Shown piece after piece: positions 18,462 to 28,436 of a DNA stretch of 64,000 bases. The DNA lies in NCBI GenBank assembly GCA_946480465.1, contig CAMLJY010000019.1, positions 26,987-90,986 on the forward strand, written 5' to 3'. Source of the stretch: an uncultured Burkholderiales bacterium. GTDB lineage: Bacteria; Pseudomonadota; Gammaproteobacteria; Burkholderiales; Burkholderiaceae. The first letter of the stretch is position 1. The number at the start of each line of letters is the position of its first letter. The notes under the pieces are model-generated. The model was not told the DNA's origin. It searched no databases and worked only from the letters and a program-made list of their open reading frames with translations. The position numbers and the translations under genes are program-made.

Positions 18462-19060
18462 GCCAGCCCTTGCCCTTCAGCCTCGAGCCTTCCCGTGACA
18501 AGGCGGTGCTGCGCAAGCAGCTGCAGGCCGAACGGCAGGCCATGGTGGACCGCCACCAGCGCGCCGTGCACCTGCAGGAGGTGCTGCGGGTGTGGCTGGT
18601 GACGCGCGGCGAGAACTCCATCGGCGCGTACTGGCCCATCAAGGGCGAGTTCGACGCGCTGCCGGCCCTCTTCCGCTGGACCGAGGGCGAGACCGACACG
18701 AAGCGCCGCATCGGCCTGCCGGTGATCAACCGCGAGACGCGCCATCTGCGCTTCCATGTCTGGTATCCCGGCTGCCCGATGGAGGACGACGCTTACGGCA
18801 TTCCCAAGCCCAAGGACACCGAGGCCTTCGAGCCCCAGCTGCTGCTGGTGCCCTGTGTCGGCTTCGGGCCCAAGGGCGTGCGCCTGGGTTACGGGGGCGG
18901 CTTCTACGACCGCACGCTGGCGGACCTGAAGCCGCGACCCTACACCGTCGGCGTGGGCTATGCCCATGGCTTCATCCCCTGGCTGACGGCCGAGCCGCAC
19001 GACGTACCGCTCGACGCCATGCTGACCGAGGACGGCGTCGCCTGGCAGCGGGAGGACTGA
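18458..19060 (+). CDS. 5-formyltetrahydrofolate cyclo-ligase
   Basis: Converts 5-formyl-THF to 5,10-methenyl-THF using ATP. The 200-residue product shows KAVLRKQLQAERQAM near residue 13 and GAYWPIKGEFD around 50. The family signature GVRLGYGGGFYDRTLAD lies near 143-159, and GVGYAHGFIPWLTAEPHDVPLDAMLTE is the C-terminal motif. ATG 18458 has no clear ribosome-binding site; translation may instead be coupled to the upstream leader frame. It converges with ompW, whose stop is immediately adjacent. Confidence 0.93.
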   Translation: MSQPLPFSLEPSRDKAVLRKQLQAERQAMVDRHQRAVHLQEVLRVWLVTRGENSIGAYWPIKGEFDALPALFRWTEGETDTKRRIGLPVINRETRHLRFHVWYPGCPMEDDAYGIPKPKDTEAFEPQLLLVPCVGFGPKGVRLGYGGGFYDRTLADLKPRPYTVGVGYAHGFIPWLTAEPHDVPLDAMLTEDGVAWQRED

Positions 19061-19672
19061 TCAGAACCGCTTGCCGATGCCGATCGAGGCGAGCACGGGA
19101 TCGACCTTGAACTTGCCGACGCTCTGGCCGGCCGAGTAGACGGTCGTGTCGATCTGCACCTTCTTAAGGTCGGCATTGATCAGCCAGCCGCCGCCGATCG
19201 GCACGTCCACGCCGGCCTGAACCGCCCAGCCCACGCTGTTGTGCTTGACCGAGAGCTTCAGGGCGTCGACGTTCGAGTGGAAGTGGATGGAGGACAGGTT
19301 GGTGTAATTCAGGCCGGCGCCGACGTAGGGACGGAAGCCCGACAGGCCGGTGACGTGGTACTGCAGCGTCAGCGTCGGCGGCAGGTGCTTGAAGGTGCCG
19401 ATTTCTGCGCCGACAGCGCCGGAGTGCAGCCGCTGCTTCTGCGGGTAGGTCAGGATCAGCTCGGCGGCGACGTTCGGGCTGAAGAAGTAGCTGATGTCGA
19501 CCTCGGGAAAGGTCTTGTCGTTGATCGACAGGCCGAATCCGGTGCTGTCCTTGTTGGCCGAATCGAGGTGCAACGCGCGGGCGCGCACGAGCCAGTTGCC
19601 AGTGTCCTGGGCTTGGGCGGAAAGAAGGGGAAGTGCCGCGACAGCAGCGGCGAGGAGCCAGCGGGTGTTCAT
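19061..19672 (-). CDS. ompW: OmpW family outer membrane protein
   Basis: A 203-residue outer membrane protein. It has a signal peptide (residues 1-22, ending SAQAQ) and eight predicted amphipathic strands. The protein ends in Phe (GIGKRF), as expected for BAM-dependent barrels. GNWLVRARALHLDS, GLSINDKTFPEVDISYF and LQYHVTGLSGFRPYVGAGLNYT are OmpW signatures. OmpW barrels form narrow channels for small hydrophobic compounds. ATG 19672 has AAGGA upstream; the longer frame to 19762 has no signal peptide at its start. Confidence 0.93.
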   Translation of the reverse strand: MNTRWLLAAAVAALPLLSAQAQDTGNWLVRARALHLDSANKDSTGFGLSINDKTFPEVDISYFFSPNVAAELILTYPQKQRLHSGAVGAEIGTFKHLPPTLTLQYHVTGLSGFRPYVGAGLNYTNLSSIHFHSNVDALKLSVKHNSVGWAVQAGVDVPIGGGWLINADLKKVQIDTTVYSAGQSVGKFKVDPVLASIGIGKRF

Positions 19673-19806
19673 CTGTTGTCCTTGGTCGTTGGAAGTGACG
19701 GCCTTGCGGGCCGTGGGGTCATTCCACGCTGACCAAGGGTTATCCCGGTTGGGTTGGCTCAAGGGCCGGTCACCGGGCGGACCTCGTTCGCCATTCGCTG
19801 ATCTGG

Positions 19807-19831
19807 CTCAAACCCTCGTGATGCGCGAGGG
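19807..19831 (-). terminator. weak hairpin terminator after PfkB kinase
   Basis: On the minus strand, just downstream of the kinase stop, CCCTCG and CGAGGG pair around a 7-base loop and are followed by TTTGAG. The stem is short and the T-run has three bases, so it is a weak intrinsic terminator at best. Confidence 0.4.
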
Positions 19832-19843
19832 CAACGCCGGACC

Positions 19844-20758
19844 TCAGGCTGCTGCCACCAAGGCTGACGGCACCAGGTGGTTCTGGCCGCCACGGTGCGC
19901 GATCTTCAGCGCCCCGACCCGGTTGCCCAGCCGGGCGCAGCGCTCCAGCGGCCAGCCGCGGGCGAGGCCGTACAGCAACGCGGCGCGGTAGGCGTCGCCG
20001 CAGCCGGTGGGGTCGACGATGGCCTCGGCCGGCACGCCCGGCACGGCCATGCGGTCGCCATCCAGCCACAGTTCGCTGCCCTCGGCACCCAGCGTGACGA
20101 CCACGCCCTCGATGTTCGGCCGCTTCGACAGGTCGGCCAGTGTGGTGCCCATGCGCTCGCACAGCATGCGGCCTTCGTAGTCGTTGACGGCGATCCAGCG
20201 CGCCCGCTCGACGAAGCCGCGCAGCTCGTCGCCGTCGAACATCGGCAACTGCTGGCCGGGGTCGAAGATGAAGGGGATGCCGGCCTCGGCGAAGCGCTCC
20301 GCGTGGCTCAGCATCGCGTCGCGGCCGTCGGGGGCGATGATGGCCAGTTGGATGTCTCGACGGTCGGACGGGAACTCCGTCAGGTGCGCCTGCTGCATTG
20401 CGCCCGGGTGGAAGGCGGTGATCTGGTTGTTGTCCAGGTCCGTGATGATGATCGCCTGGGCGGTGTAGGCCTCGGGCTCGCGGCGCACCAGGCTCACGTC
20501 CATGCCCCAGCCTTTCAGGCGCTCGAGGTACTCGCCGCCGTCATTGCCGAGCGCCGCCATCACCGCGCCGTCGCCGCCCAGCTGGTTTAGCGTGTAGGCG
20601 ATGTTGCCGGCGCAGCCGCCGAATTCGCGGCGCAGCGTCGGGACCAGGAAGGACACGTTCAGGATGTGGACCTGCTCCGGCATGATCTGCTGCGAGAAGC
20701 GGCCGGGGAAGTTGGTGATCGTGTCGAAGGCGAGCGAGCCACAGATCAGGACGGGCAT
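19844..20758 (-). CDS. PfkB family carbohydrate/nucleoside kinase
   Basis: A ribokinase-fold kinase of 304 residues. The N-terminus is PVLICGSLAFDTITNFPGRF. The PfkB first signature lies in FGGCAGNIAYTLNQLGGDGAVMAALG near residue 47. The second, DPTGCGDAYRAALLYGLARGW near 250, has the catalytic Asp in GCGD. Overall it resembles the adenosine-kinase-like or sugar kinase group; the substrate cannot be fixed from sequence. It is the last gene of the accB-accC-prmA-DUF3426 strand run, 43 bases after the DUF3426 gene. Confidence 0.88.
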   Translation of the reverse strand: MPVLICGSLAFDTITNFPGRFSQQIMPEQVHILNVSFLVPTLRREFGGCAGNIAYTLNQLGGDGAVMAALGNDGGEYLERLKGWGMDVSLVRREPEAYTAQAIIITDLDNNQITAFHPGAMQQAHLTEFPSDRRDIQLAIIAPDGRDAMLSHAERFAEAGIPFIFDPGQQLPMFDGDELRGFVERARWIAVNDYEGRMLCERMGTTLADLSKRPNIEGVVVTLGAEGSELWLDGDRMAVPGVPAEAIVDPTGCGDAYRAALLYGLARGWPLERCARLGNRVGALKIAHRGGQNHLVPSALVAAA

Positions 20759-20801
20759 GGTGCGGCGGGCCGGGGCGCGGCCGGTGGTGGGCTGAAGGGG
20801 G

Positions 20802-21761
20802 TCAGGGGTAGAACAGCTCGACGGTGTAGCCGCTGACGCGGCGTTCGCCGGTGGACAGCAGGGCCTGCAGCGGCAGTTCCTGGCCGGCCTCGATGACCGG
20901 CGGCAAGCCCAGTTCGGCCGCGGGCAGCACGCGGCGCGCGACCAGCTGGCCCGCACCGTCCGTCAGCGACAGGTCCAGCGCGGGCACGGCAACGGCGGTG
21001 TCCGCGCGGTTGCGCAAGACGACGGACAGGCGGTAAGCCGCGGCGCTGTCCAGCCGCGTCAGCCCGCTGGAGTCGACCGAGAGCTGGGCGATGCGCTTCA
21101 ATGGCTCGATGCGGCAGCCGGCGGCCTCGCAGACGGCGGTCAGCAGAGGGCGCGTGCCGGCGACGTGCGCGGCCAACCAGTCTCGGCCCGTGATTGCCAG
21201 CTGCAGCAGCAGCGTGGCGCTGAGCAGCACCGAGGCGGCCACCAGCCCGGCGCGAACGCCCGGCCGGCGCCAGAAGGCGGCCCGTTCCGCGGCCCGCACG
21301 AACTGCGGCGCGGCGGGTCCGACGGCGCGTTCGGCCACGGGTGCAGGTGCCGCGACCTGCGGGGCGCGCAGCGGCGGCTCGTCATCGGGCAGCGATTCGC
21401 TGCTGAAGGAGACGATCGCGGCGGGCAGGCCGTCGTCGGCCATCGGCGGCAGCGAATCGGCGGCGTGGCCGCCGTCGTCGTCCTGGGGGGCGAAGCTGTC
21501 CTCGAAGGGGTGCGTCGGCTCGTGGCCGTCGGCGTCGTCCGCAAAGGCGGGCGTCATCGCCGCCGCGCCCTGTGCGGCTCCGGCGGGGATCTGGACCCGT
21601 GACGGCTCGGCGCCTTCGGCGTCCAGCTCGCAGAGGTTCTCGAGCGCGTTGAAGACCGCCGAACAGCGGCCGCAACGCACCCAGCCTTCCGACACCTTCA
21701 ACTGATCCTGCACGACACGGAACACCGTGCCGCACTCGGTGCAGCGGGTCGCCAGGCTCAT
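20802..21761 (-). CDS. zinc-ribbon and DUF3426 domain membrane protein
   Basis: A 319-residue protein. An MJ0042-type zinc ribbon sits at the N-terminus with ligands C7, C10, C30 and C33. An acidic, Pro/Ala-rich linker follows, then one transmembrane helix around 172-192 (LVAASVLLSATLLLQLAI). A DUF3426 domain lies outside it. Function unknown. The start is 7 bases after the prmA stop, so it belongs to that operon. This order (prmA, then a zinc-ribbon DUF3426 gene) is common in Burkholderiales. Confidence 0.88.
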   Translation of the reverse strand: MSLATRCTECGTVFRVVQDQLKVSEGWVRCGRCSAVFNALENLCELDAEGAEPSRVQIPAGAAQGAAAMTPAFADDADGHEPTHPFEDSFAPQDDDGGHAADSLPPMADDGLPAAIVSFSSESLPDDEPPLRAPQVAAPAPVAERAVGPAAPQFVRAAERAAFWRRPGVRAGLVAASVLLSATLLLQLAITGRDWLAAHVAGTRPLLTAVCEAAGCRIEPLKRIAQLSVDSSGLTRLDSAAAYRLSVVLRNRADTAVAVPALDLSLTDGAGQLVARRVLPAAELGLPPVIEAGQELPLQALLSTGERRVSGYTVELFYP

Positions 21762-21768
21762 TCAAAGA

Positions 21769-22686
21769 TCATGCCATGCCGGCATGGGTGCCCGAGGTCC
21801 CGGACCGGGTGGCGGTCATGAGGATCCAGCCGTCCTCCTGGTCGCTCACTTCGAGCGATAGCCACGGGGCGTAGGCGGCCTTCAGCTCGTCGGCTTGCCG
21901 CTCGAGGATGCCGGCGAGCACCAGGCTGCCGCCCGGCGCGACGTGGCCCGCCAGCAGCGGCGCCAGCAGCTTCAGCGGCGTGGCCAGGATGTTGGCGAGC
22001 ACCAGCGGGTAGGTGCCCTGCGCGGCATCGGGGCGGCCGGCACTGAGGGTGACGCCGTTGGCCGCGGCGTTGGCGACGGTGGCCTGCACGGCCGCATCGT
22101 CGATGTCCACCGCGTCGATGGTGTCGGCCCCGTGCAGCGCGGCGCCGATCGCCAGGATGCCGGAGCCGCAACCGTAATCCAGCACTCGCGGCCAGGGCTG
22201 CGCGTGGCGGGCAATCCAGCGCAGGCACATGCGCGTGGTGGGATGCGTGCCGGTGCCGAAGGCGAGACCCGGATCGAGGCGGATCACGCGCTGCGCGGCG
22301 GCCGGCGTCTCGTGCCAGCTGGGCACGATCCAGAACTCCGGCGTGATCTCGACTGGTGCGAACTGCGACTGCGTCAGCCGCACCCAGTCCTGCTCGGCCA
22401 CTTCGCGCAGCGCGGCGACCTTCAGCTCCGTGGCCCAGTCCTGCGCCAGCAGCAGCGTGGCTGCCTCGGTGGCGCCGGACTCGGTCTCGAACAGGGCGGT
22501 GATCGTGGAGTGCTGCCAACCCGGCTTGGGCGCGGGCAGGCCGGGCTCGCCGAACAGGGCCTGCTCGGCCTCGGTGCCGGCATCCGCATCCTCGACCGAG
22601 ACCGACAGCGCGTCCAGTTCATCGGCCAGCGCCTCGGAGACGGTTTCGACCAGCGCCTCGGGCATGTGCAGGACCAGTTCGTGCAT
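21769..22686 (-). CDS. prmA: ribosomal protein L11 methyltransferase
   Basis: Trimethylates ribosomal protein L11. The 305-residue product has an N-terminal substrate-recognition domain and a C-terminal Rossmann domain. Visible motifs are FGTGTHPTTRMCLRWI near residue 149 and the SAM motif LDYGCGSGILAIGA. VLANILATPLKLLAPLL carries the NxLxxP-like catalytic loop. It starts 15 bases after the accC stop. Confidence 0.95.
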   Translation of the reverse strand: MHELVLHMPEALVETVSEALADELDALSVSVEDADAGTEAEQALFGEPGLPAPKPGWQHSTITALFETESGATEAATLLLAQDWATELKVAALREVAEQDWVRLTQSQFAPVEITPEFWIVPSWHETPAAAQRVIRLDPGLAFGTGTHPTTRMCLRWIARHAQPWPRVLDYGCGSGILAIGAALHGADTIDAVDIDDAAVQATVANAAANGVTLSAGRPDAAQGTYPLVLANILATPLKLLAPLLAGHVAPGGSLVLAGILERQADELKAAYAPWLSLEVSDQEDGWILMTATRSGTSGTHAGMA

Positions 22687-22700
22687 GGTGCGTGCCTGGC

Positions 22701-24050
22701 TCAGCGCTTGTGCCGGCTGAGCCAGCCTTCCAGATAGTGGATGCTGGTGCCGCCTTCGATGAACTTGGCATCGGCCATCAGCTCGCGGTGCAGCGGGATG
22801 TTGGTGTTGATGCCTTCGACCACGCACTCGGACAGCGCGGTGCGCATGCGCGCCAGCGCCTGCTCGCGCGTGTCGCCGTGAACGATGATCTTGCCGATCA
22901 TCGAGTCGTAGTTCGGCGGCACCAGGTAGTTCGTGTACGCGTGCGAATCAACGCGCACCCCCGGACCGCCCGGCATGTGCCACATCGAGATGCGGCCGGG
23001 CGAGGGCGTGAACTTGTACGGGTCCTCGGCATTCACCCGGCATTCGATGGCGTGCCCGCGCAGCGCGATGTTCCGCTGGGCGAAAGGCAGCTTCTCGCCG
23101 GCGGCGATGCGGATCTGCATCTGCACGATGTCGATGCCCGTGACCCACTCGGTCACCGGGTGCTCGACCTGCACGCGCGTGTTCATCTCGATGAAATAGA
23201 ACTCGCCGTTCTCGTACAGGAACTCGAAGGTGCCTGCCCCGCGGTAGCCGATCTTCTTGCAGGCGGCGGCGCAGCGTTCGCCGATCTTCTCGATGGTCCG
23301 GCGCGGCACGCCGGGCGCCGGCGCCTCCTCGATGATCTTCTGGTGGCGGCGCTGCATGGAGCAGTCGCGCTCGCCCAGCCACACCGCGTTCTTGTGCTGG
23401 TCGGCCAGGATCTGGATCTCGATGTGCCGCGGGTTCTCGAGGAACTTCTCCATGTACACGGCCGGGTTGCCGAAGGCGGCGCCGGCCTCGGTGCGCGTGG
23501 TTTGCACCGCGTGCAGCAGGGCCGCCTCGGTGTGCACCACCCGCATGCCCCGCCCGCCGCCGCCGCCGGCAGCCTTGATGATCACCGGGTAGCCGATGGC
23601 GCGGGCCGTCTGCACGATGACCTTGGGATCGTCCGGCAACGCGCCTTCCGAGCCGGGCACGCAGGGCACGCCCGACTTGATCATGGCCTGCTTGGCCGAG
23701 ACCTTGTCGCCCATGATGCGGATCGAGTCCGGCGTCGGGCCGATGAAGGTGAAGCCGCTCTTTTCGACCCGTTCGGCGAAATCGGCGTTCTCGGACAGGA
23801 AGCCGTAGCCGGGATGGATGGCCTCGGCATCGGTCACCTCGGCGGTCGAGATGATCGCCGGCATGTTGAGGTAGCTCTGGCCCGAGGGCGCAGGGCCGAT
23901 GCAGACCGCCTCGTCGGCGAGCTTGACGTACTTGGCCTCGCGGTCCGCCTCGGAGTAGACGACGACGGACTTGATGCCCATCTCGCGGCAGGCGCGCTGG
24001 ATTCGCAGCGCGATCTCGCCTCGATTGGCGATCAGGATCTTCTTGAACAT
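22701..24050 (-). CDS. accC: acetyl-CoA carboxylase biotin carboxylase subunit
   Basis: ATP-dependent carboxylation of biotin on AccB, the first half-reaction of malonyl-CoA synthesis. At 449 residues it has family length. N-terminal [20 protein letters not shown], the ATP-grasp glycine loop ([14 protein letters not shown] around 160) and [14 protein letters not shown] are visible. So is the active-site stretch [19 protein letters not shown] near 282. It lies 16 bases after accB. Confidence 0.98.
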   Translation of the reverse strand: MFKKILIANRGEIALRIQRACREMGIKSVVVYSEADREAKYVKLADEAVCIGPAPSGQSYLNMPAIISTAEVTDAEAIHPGYGFLSENADFAERVEKSGFTFIGPTPDSIRIMGDKVSAKQAMIKSGVPCVPGSEGALPDDPKVIVQTARAIGYPVIIKAAGGGGGRGMRVVHTEAALLHAVQTTRTEAGAAFGNPAVYMEKFLENPRHIEIQILADQHKNAVWLGERDCSMQRRHQKIIEEAPAPGVPRRTIEKIGERCAAACKKIGYRGAGTFEFLYENGEFYFIEMNTRVQVEHPVTEWVTGIDIVQMQIRIAAGEKLPFAQRNIALRGHAIECRVNAEDPYKFTPSPGRISMWHMPGGPGVRVDSHAYTNYLVPPNYDSMIGKIIVHGDTREQALARMRTALSECVVEGINTNIPLHRELMADAKFIEGGTSIHYLEGWLSRHKR

Positions 24051-24066
24051 CGTGAAGATCCGCCGG

Positions 24067-24516
24067 TCATTCGATGACGAACAGGGGCTGTCCGAACTCG
24101 ACGGCCTGGCCGTTCTCGACCAGCACCTTCGTGACGGTGCCGGACTTGTCGGCTTCGATCTCGTTCATGATCTTCATGGCCTCGATGATGCAGACCGGCT
24201 CGCCTTCCTTGACTTGCTGGCCGACCTCGACCATCGGTTTGGCGCCCGGGCTGGACGCGCGGTAGAAGGTGCCGACCATCGGGGACTTGATGACATGGCC
24301 GGTTTCCACCGGCGCGGCCGCTGGCGCCGCAGCGCCAGCGGCCGGGGGTGCGGCGACCGGCATCGCGGCCATGGCCGGCGCCGCGGTCATCATCACCGTC
24401 GGGCGGGCGTCTGCCTTGACAATGCGCACCTTGCCGTCGGCCTCGGTGATTTCCAACTCGGAGATGTTCGATTCGGAGACGAGGTCGATCAGTGTCTTGA
24501 GCTTGCGCAGGTCCAT
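24067..24516 (-). CDS. accB: acetyl-CoA carboxylase biotin carboxyl carrier protein
   Basis: The 149-residue carrier. Its N-terminal region ([23 protein letters not shown]) and Ala/Pro-rich linker (about 44-70) lead to the biotinyl domain. The modified lysine is K115 in [15 protein letters not shown]-like purine-rich sequence precedes ATG 24516. The 209-base upstream gap separates it from tlpA and probably holds the operon promoter, though I see no strong -35/-10 pair. aroQ, often found just upstream in related genomes, is absent here. Confidence 0.97.
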   Translation of the reverse strand: MDLRKLKTLIDLVSESNISELEITEADGKVRIVKADARPTVMMTAAPAMAAMPVAAPPAAGAAAPAAAPVETGHVIKSPMVGTFYRASSPGAKPMVEVGQQVKEGEPVCIIEAMKIMNEIEADKSGTVTKVLVENGQAVEFGQPLFVIE

Positions 24517-24725
24517 GCGTCGCACCCCTTCGGGAGTTATTCGGATCGAGGCGCCTGATGTGCGCAACATGGCCGCATCAGACGCGAAAGGCCGGCGATT
24601 GTGGCACAACGTGCTGGCCGAAAACACGCGGCCAGGGCTGGTGCCGCGATTTCGGCGAACAGTTGTTTTCGCCGATGATCAGCGGATATCGCGCAAGGAT
24701 CGTTGCGGAACGTCGGGCTTTCGCC

Positions 24726-25237
<512 letters not shown>

Positions 25238-25241
<4 letters not shown>

Positions 25242-25843
25242 CCCGCGGCCTCCGCCGACAGCAGGCGCCTCAGCGCGTCGGCGTCGCCGCGCCAGCTGCG
25301 GCCCTGGCCGTCCGGCCTCAGTGCGCCGCGCAGGTCGTCATGGTCCAGCACCGTCAGCAGCAGCGTCACCGGCTCGGCCAGCGCGGGCGAGCGGGAAGCG
25401 ATCACCAGCACCGGCGCCTCGCCACCGGCGCCGCCCGGGCGGGTGGTGCTGTCGTAGTCGATGCCGCGGTTGATCAAGGCGATCTCGGCCGATTTCGAGT
25501 CGTCGCAGTAGAGGTCGAGGTGAATGGCCGAGTGCCGGGTCGCGGTACCACGCCAGACTGCGCCCGCCAGGTGCGGCCGGAACTCGGCCAGGCGCTCCAT
25601 CCACGTCAGCGCCAGCTCGCGCAGCGCCCTCAGTTCGCCGGGCTGTGTGTCGGCGCAGAAGACCGCGATGTACTCGCGCACCTCGTCTTCCAGTGCTTCG
25701 TTGCTCGGCAGCTCGGCCGGCCGCACCGAGGCGCGACCCAGCAGGCGGGCGGCCTTGCGCTTGGCAGGGCCGTACTCCATGCCGTCCTCCACGACCAGGC
25801 GGGCGGCGGAAGCGGCGATTTCAGCGGTGAGCGTGGCGGCCAT
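25238..25843 (-). CDS. conserved protein of unknown function, possibly nucleotidyltransferase-like
   Basis: A 201-residue soluble protein without signal or membrane segments. The N-terminal part is helical (AARLVVEDGMEYGPAKRKAARLLG). The middle reads LAGAVWRGTATRHSAIHLDLYCDD, which resembles the G-S-x-A-R...S-D-I-D strand-turn of minimal nucleotidyltransferases. The expected GS and DxD are not clean, so this is only a structural suggestion. Related genes in the Burkholderiales are sometimes named after the nearby mpl ligase, which this sequence does not support. ATG 25843 follows TACAAT by 6 bases. Confidence 0.72.
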
Positions 25844-25849
25844 CCGAGA

Positions 25850-25855
25850 ATTGTA
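25850..25855 (-). promoter_or_regulatory. -10-like TACAAT, leaderless start for hypothetical gene
   Basis: On the minus strand TACAAT is followed by TCTCGG and ATG 25843, the same 6-base spacing seen for the MidA-type and TfoX-like genes. It suggests a promoter for the hypothetical-tlpA pair inside the mpl-mtgA strand run. Confidence 0.45.
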
Positions 25856-25883
25856 GGAAGCGGGTGGGGGCGCCGCCCGATGC

Positions 25884-26657
25884 TCAGGGCAATTCGACTG
25901 CCGGCATGCGGGCGACGATGGTGGCCGCTCGGCCGTGCACGTAGCCCGAGCCGGGATTCTTCTCGAAGCGCTTCGGTGCCGGCAGCATCACCGCCAGCCG
26001 GGCAGCGGCGTAGGTATCGAGCCGTGATGCGTCGGTGCGGAAGTAGTGGCGCGCCGCGGCCTGGGCGCCAAACAGGCCCTCGCCCCATTCGACGTTGTTC
26101 AGGTAGATCTCGAGGATGCGCCGCTTGGGCAGCAGCGTCTCGAGCGCCAGCGTGAGCACGAGCTCCTGACCCTTGCGCGCCAGCGTGCGTTCGCCGGAGA
26201 GGAAGAGATTCTTTGCCAGTTGCTGCGTGATCGTGGAACCCCCGATCAGCTTCGGTGGCCGTTTCGCCGCGGCGGACTTCGGGGCGCGCGCGGCGCGCCG
26301 CGCCGCCTGCGCCTCGCTGCGCATGTTCTTGTCCCAGGCCTTCTCGATCGCGTCCCATTCGACGCCGCTGTGCTCGGCGAAACCTGCGTCCTCGCTGGCG
26401 ATGACGGCGCGCTTCAGGTTCGCGCCGATGCGGTCGCCGTCCACCCACTGCTGGCTCCAGGCGAGCCGCTGCTGCTCGGTCAGCAGGCGCCAGGCCTCGC
26501 TGCGCTGGAAGCTCGTGGACTGCGGGTCGATCACCGTCATCAGCGCGATGCGGCCGACGAAGTACAGCTGCAGGGACAGGACGCACAGCAGCACCAGCGC
26601 CAGCGGGCGCCAGGCGGCGCGCCCGATGCGGTGTCCGATCGTGCTGGCTTTGCCCAT
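25884..26657 (-). CDS. mtgA: monofunctional biosynthetic peptidoglycan transglycosylase
   Basis: A GT51 enzyme that polymerises lipid II into glycan strands. The 257-residue product has one N-terminal membrane anchor (about 18-41). The catalytic segment ASEDAGFAEHSGVEWDAIEKAWDKN carries Glu, and GGSTITQQLAKNLFLS follows. ETLLPKRRILEIYLNNVEWGEGLFGA is the next family motif. A ~20-residue basic Ala-rich insert follows the first motif. No transpeptidase domain is present. ATG 26657 puts the basic residues before the anchor. It lies downstream of aroE in the same strand run. Confidence 0.95.
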   Translation of the reverse strand: MGKASTIGHRIGRAAWRPLALVLLCVLSLQLYFVGRIALMTVIDPQSTSFQRSEAWRLLTEQQRLAWSQQWVDGDRIGANLKRAVIASEDAGFAEHSGVEWDAIEKAWDKNMRSEAQAARRAARAPKSAAAKRPPKLIGGSTITQQLAKNLFLSGERTLARKGQELVLTLALETLLPKRRILEIYLNNVEWGEGLFGAQAAARHYFRTDASRLDTYAAARLAVMLPAPKRFEKNPGSGYVHGRAATIVARMPAVELP

Positions 26658-26691
26658 GCGCTTCGTGGCAGCCGGTGGCGTCCCCGCCGGC

Positions 26692-27561
26692 CTAGCGGCC
26701 CGACGCCAGCTTGTCGCGCAGGGCGGCCAGCACCGGCAGGGGATCGGGCCGGACGCCGCGCCACAGCAGGAAGGCTTCTGCGGCCTGGTGCACCAGCATG
26801 CCCAGGCCGTCGCGTCCCTGTGCACCGTGGCCGGCTGCCCAGGCAAGGAAGGGCGCTGCCGCGGGGCCGTACATCATGTCCAGCGCCAGCGCGCCGGGCG
26901 CGAGCACGGCCGGGGACACCGGCACCGGTGCGCCCGCCAGGCTGCTGGCGCTGCTGTTGAGCACCACGTCGTAGCCTGCGCCACAGTCATCGAGCCCGCT
27001 GGCCCGCAGCGCGACGCCGTGCTGTGCCGCCAGGGCCTGGTGGCGCTGGACCAGGGCCTCGGCCTTCGACGGTGTTCGGTTGGCGACGACGACCAGCGCC
27101 GGCCCCCGTTCGATCAGCGGCCCCAGCGCGCCGGAGGCTGCTCCCCCTGCGCCGACCAGCAGCAGCCGGCGTCCGGCCAAAGCCAGGCCGGCACCCTGTT
27201 CGATGTCATCGACCAGGCCGATGCCGTCCGTGTTGTCGGCGAACCAGCCGTCGGCGTCGAAGCGCAGCACGTTCGCGGCCTGGGCCAGCGCGGCACGCGG
27301 CGAGAGCCGCCGCGCCAGCGGCGGCGCTTCGAATTTGAACGGCACCGTGATGTTGCAGCCGCGCGCCGGTCCGAGGCCTGCGGACGGATCGGTGCTGGCG
27401 ATGAAGGCGCGCACCGTGGCCTCGAAGTTGCCGGGGGCGCATTCGATGCGGCCGTACTCGATCGGCTCGCCGGTCTGCTTCGCGAAGGCGGCGTGAATGA
27501 AGGGCGACTGGCTGTGGGCCACCGGGTGGCCGAGCACCGCATAACGGTCGGGCAGGGACAT
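26692..27561 (-). CDS. aroE: shikimate dehydrogenase (NADP+)
   Basis: Reduces 3-dehydroshikimate to shikimate. The 289-residue product shows [20 protein letters not shown] at the N-terminus. The catalytic Lys is in [12 protein letters not shown] near residue 76, and [10 protein letters not shown] near 108 holds the conserved Asp. The NADP Rossmann motif is [10 protein letters not shown], followed by [13 protein letters not shown]. It starts 6 bases after the tonB-like stop. Confidence 0.96.
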   Translation of the reverse strand: MSLPDRYAVLGHPVAHSQSPFIHAAFAKQTGEPIEYGRIECAPGNFEATVRAFIASTDPSAGLGPARGCNITVPFKFEAPPLARRLSPRAALAQAANVLRFDADGWFADNTDGIGLVDDIEQGAGLALAGRRLLLVGAGGAASGALGPLIERGPALVVVANRTPSKAEALVQRHQALAAQHGVALRASGLDDCGAGYDVVLNSSASSLAGAPVPVSPAVLAPGALALDMMYGPAAAPFLAWAAGHGAQGRDGLGMLVHQAAEAFLLWRGVRPDPLPVLAALRDKLASGR

Positions 27562-27566
27562 GGATC

Positions 27567-28430
27567 TCAGGGCGTGGCGCCCAGGGTGGTTTCGAGGCCG
27601 TCCTCGCGGGTGAAGCGAAAGCGGGAGGTGACGACGATCTGGTCGGCCTGTTGGCGCATCGCCTTGCTGAAGCCGCCGTAGGGCGCAGCCGCCTGCACGA
27701 TCGCGACGGCGCGCCGGTCGAGCACGCGGTTACCGGAGCTGCGGACGACCTCGGCCTCGACGACCCGGCCGCGGGTGTCGATCGTCACGTTCATCGTCAG
27801 CTCGCCGTACAGCTTGCGCCCCTTGTACTCGGGGAAGTCGCGCGTGCCGCGGTCCTCGATCTTGCGGCGCAGGCGTTCGTAGTACAGCGCATAGACCTCT
27901 TCACGCGTGGCGGGGCTGATGTAGCGCTTCTTCGGTCGCGCGTTCTCGTCGTTGATCCGCTTCTCGATCTCGGCCAGCAGCTTCAGCAGTTGGCGGCGGC
28001 GCTCTTCCTGGTCACGCTGTTCGGGTGTTCCGTGCTCGCGCTGCGGATCGGGTGGCGGCAGCATCGCGACCTCGCGCCGCACCGCCGCGAGCAGCTGCTG
28101 CTGTTCCTGCTGCAGCTGCTCGACGCGGCGGTGCGCCTCCTCGCTGGCATCGCCGAGTTCGACTTGCGCCATCGCCGGCAGCGGCGACGTGGCGCGACCG
28201 GCCTCGGCATCACCGCCGCCGGCCAGCGAGGCCTGGGCGATCGCCTGCGGTTTCTGCGGCACGTCGTCCGATCGCGCGTTGACGAGGATGACGTCCAGCG
28301 GCGTGTCCTTGAAGACGCGCTCGAAGCCCTCGGGGTCGACGAAGCGCACCGTCAGCACGCCGGCGTGCACGGCCAGCGAGAACGCCAGCGCAGCATGCAG
28401 CGTGCCGAACCGTGGCCGCACGAGGGGCAT
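27567..28430 (-). CDS. tonB: TonB family protein (C-terminal TonB domain)
   Basis: A 287-residue energy-transducer-like protein. One N-terminal membrane segment ([18 protein letters not shown], about 13-30) carries the conserved Ser/His pair typical of TonB. A long charged coiled coil (about 95-165) is rich in Gln and Glu. The TonB C-terminal domain reads [26 protein letters not shown] and then APYGGFS. Proline repeats usual in TonB are missing. No exbB/exbD or receptor gene is nearby. The role may be TonB or a TolA-like envelope link. Confidence 0.85.
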   Translation of the reverse strand: MPLVRPRFGTLHAALAFSLAVHAGVLTVRFVDPEGFERVFKDTPLDVILVNARSDDVPQKPQAIAQASLAGGGDAEAGRATSPLPAMAQVELGDASEEAHRRVEQLQQEQQQLLAAVRREVAMLPPPDPQREHGTPEQRDQEERRRQLLKLLAEIEKRINDENARPKKRYISPATREEVYALYYERLRRKIEDRGTRDFPEYKGRKLYGELTMNVTIDTRGRVVEAEVVRSSGNRVLDRRAVAIVQAAAPYGGFSKAMRQQADQIVVTSRFRFTREDGLETTLGATP

Positions 28431-28436
28431 GGCGGG

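Noticed and set aside
24517..24725. Possible tRNA or small RNA in the accB upstream gap
   Set aside because: No cloverleaf or clear promoter-terminator pair visible.
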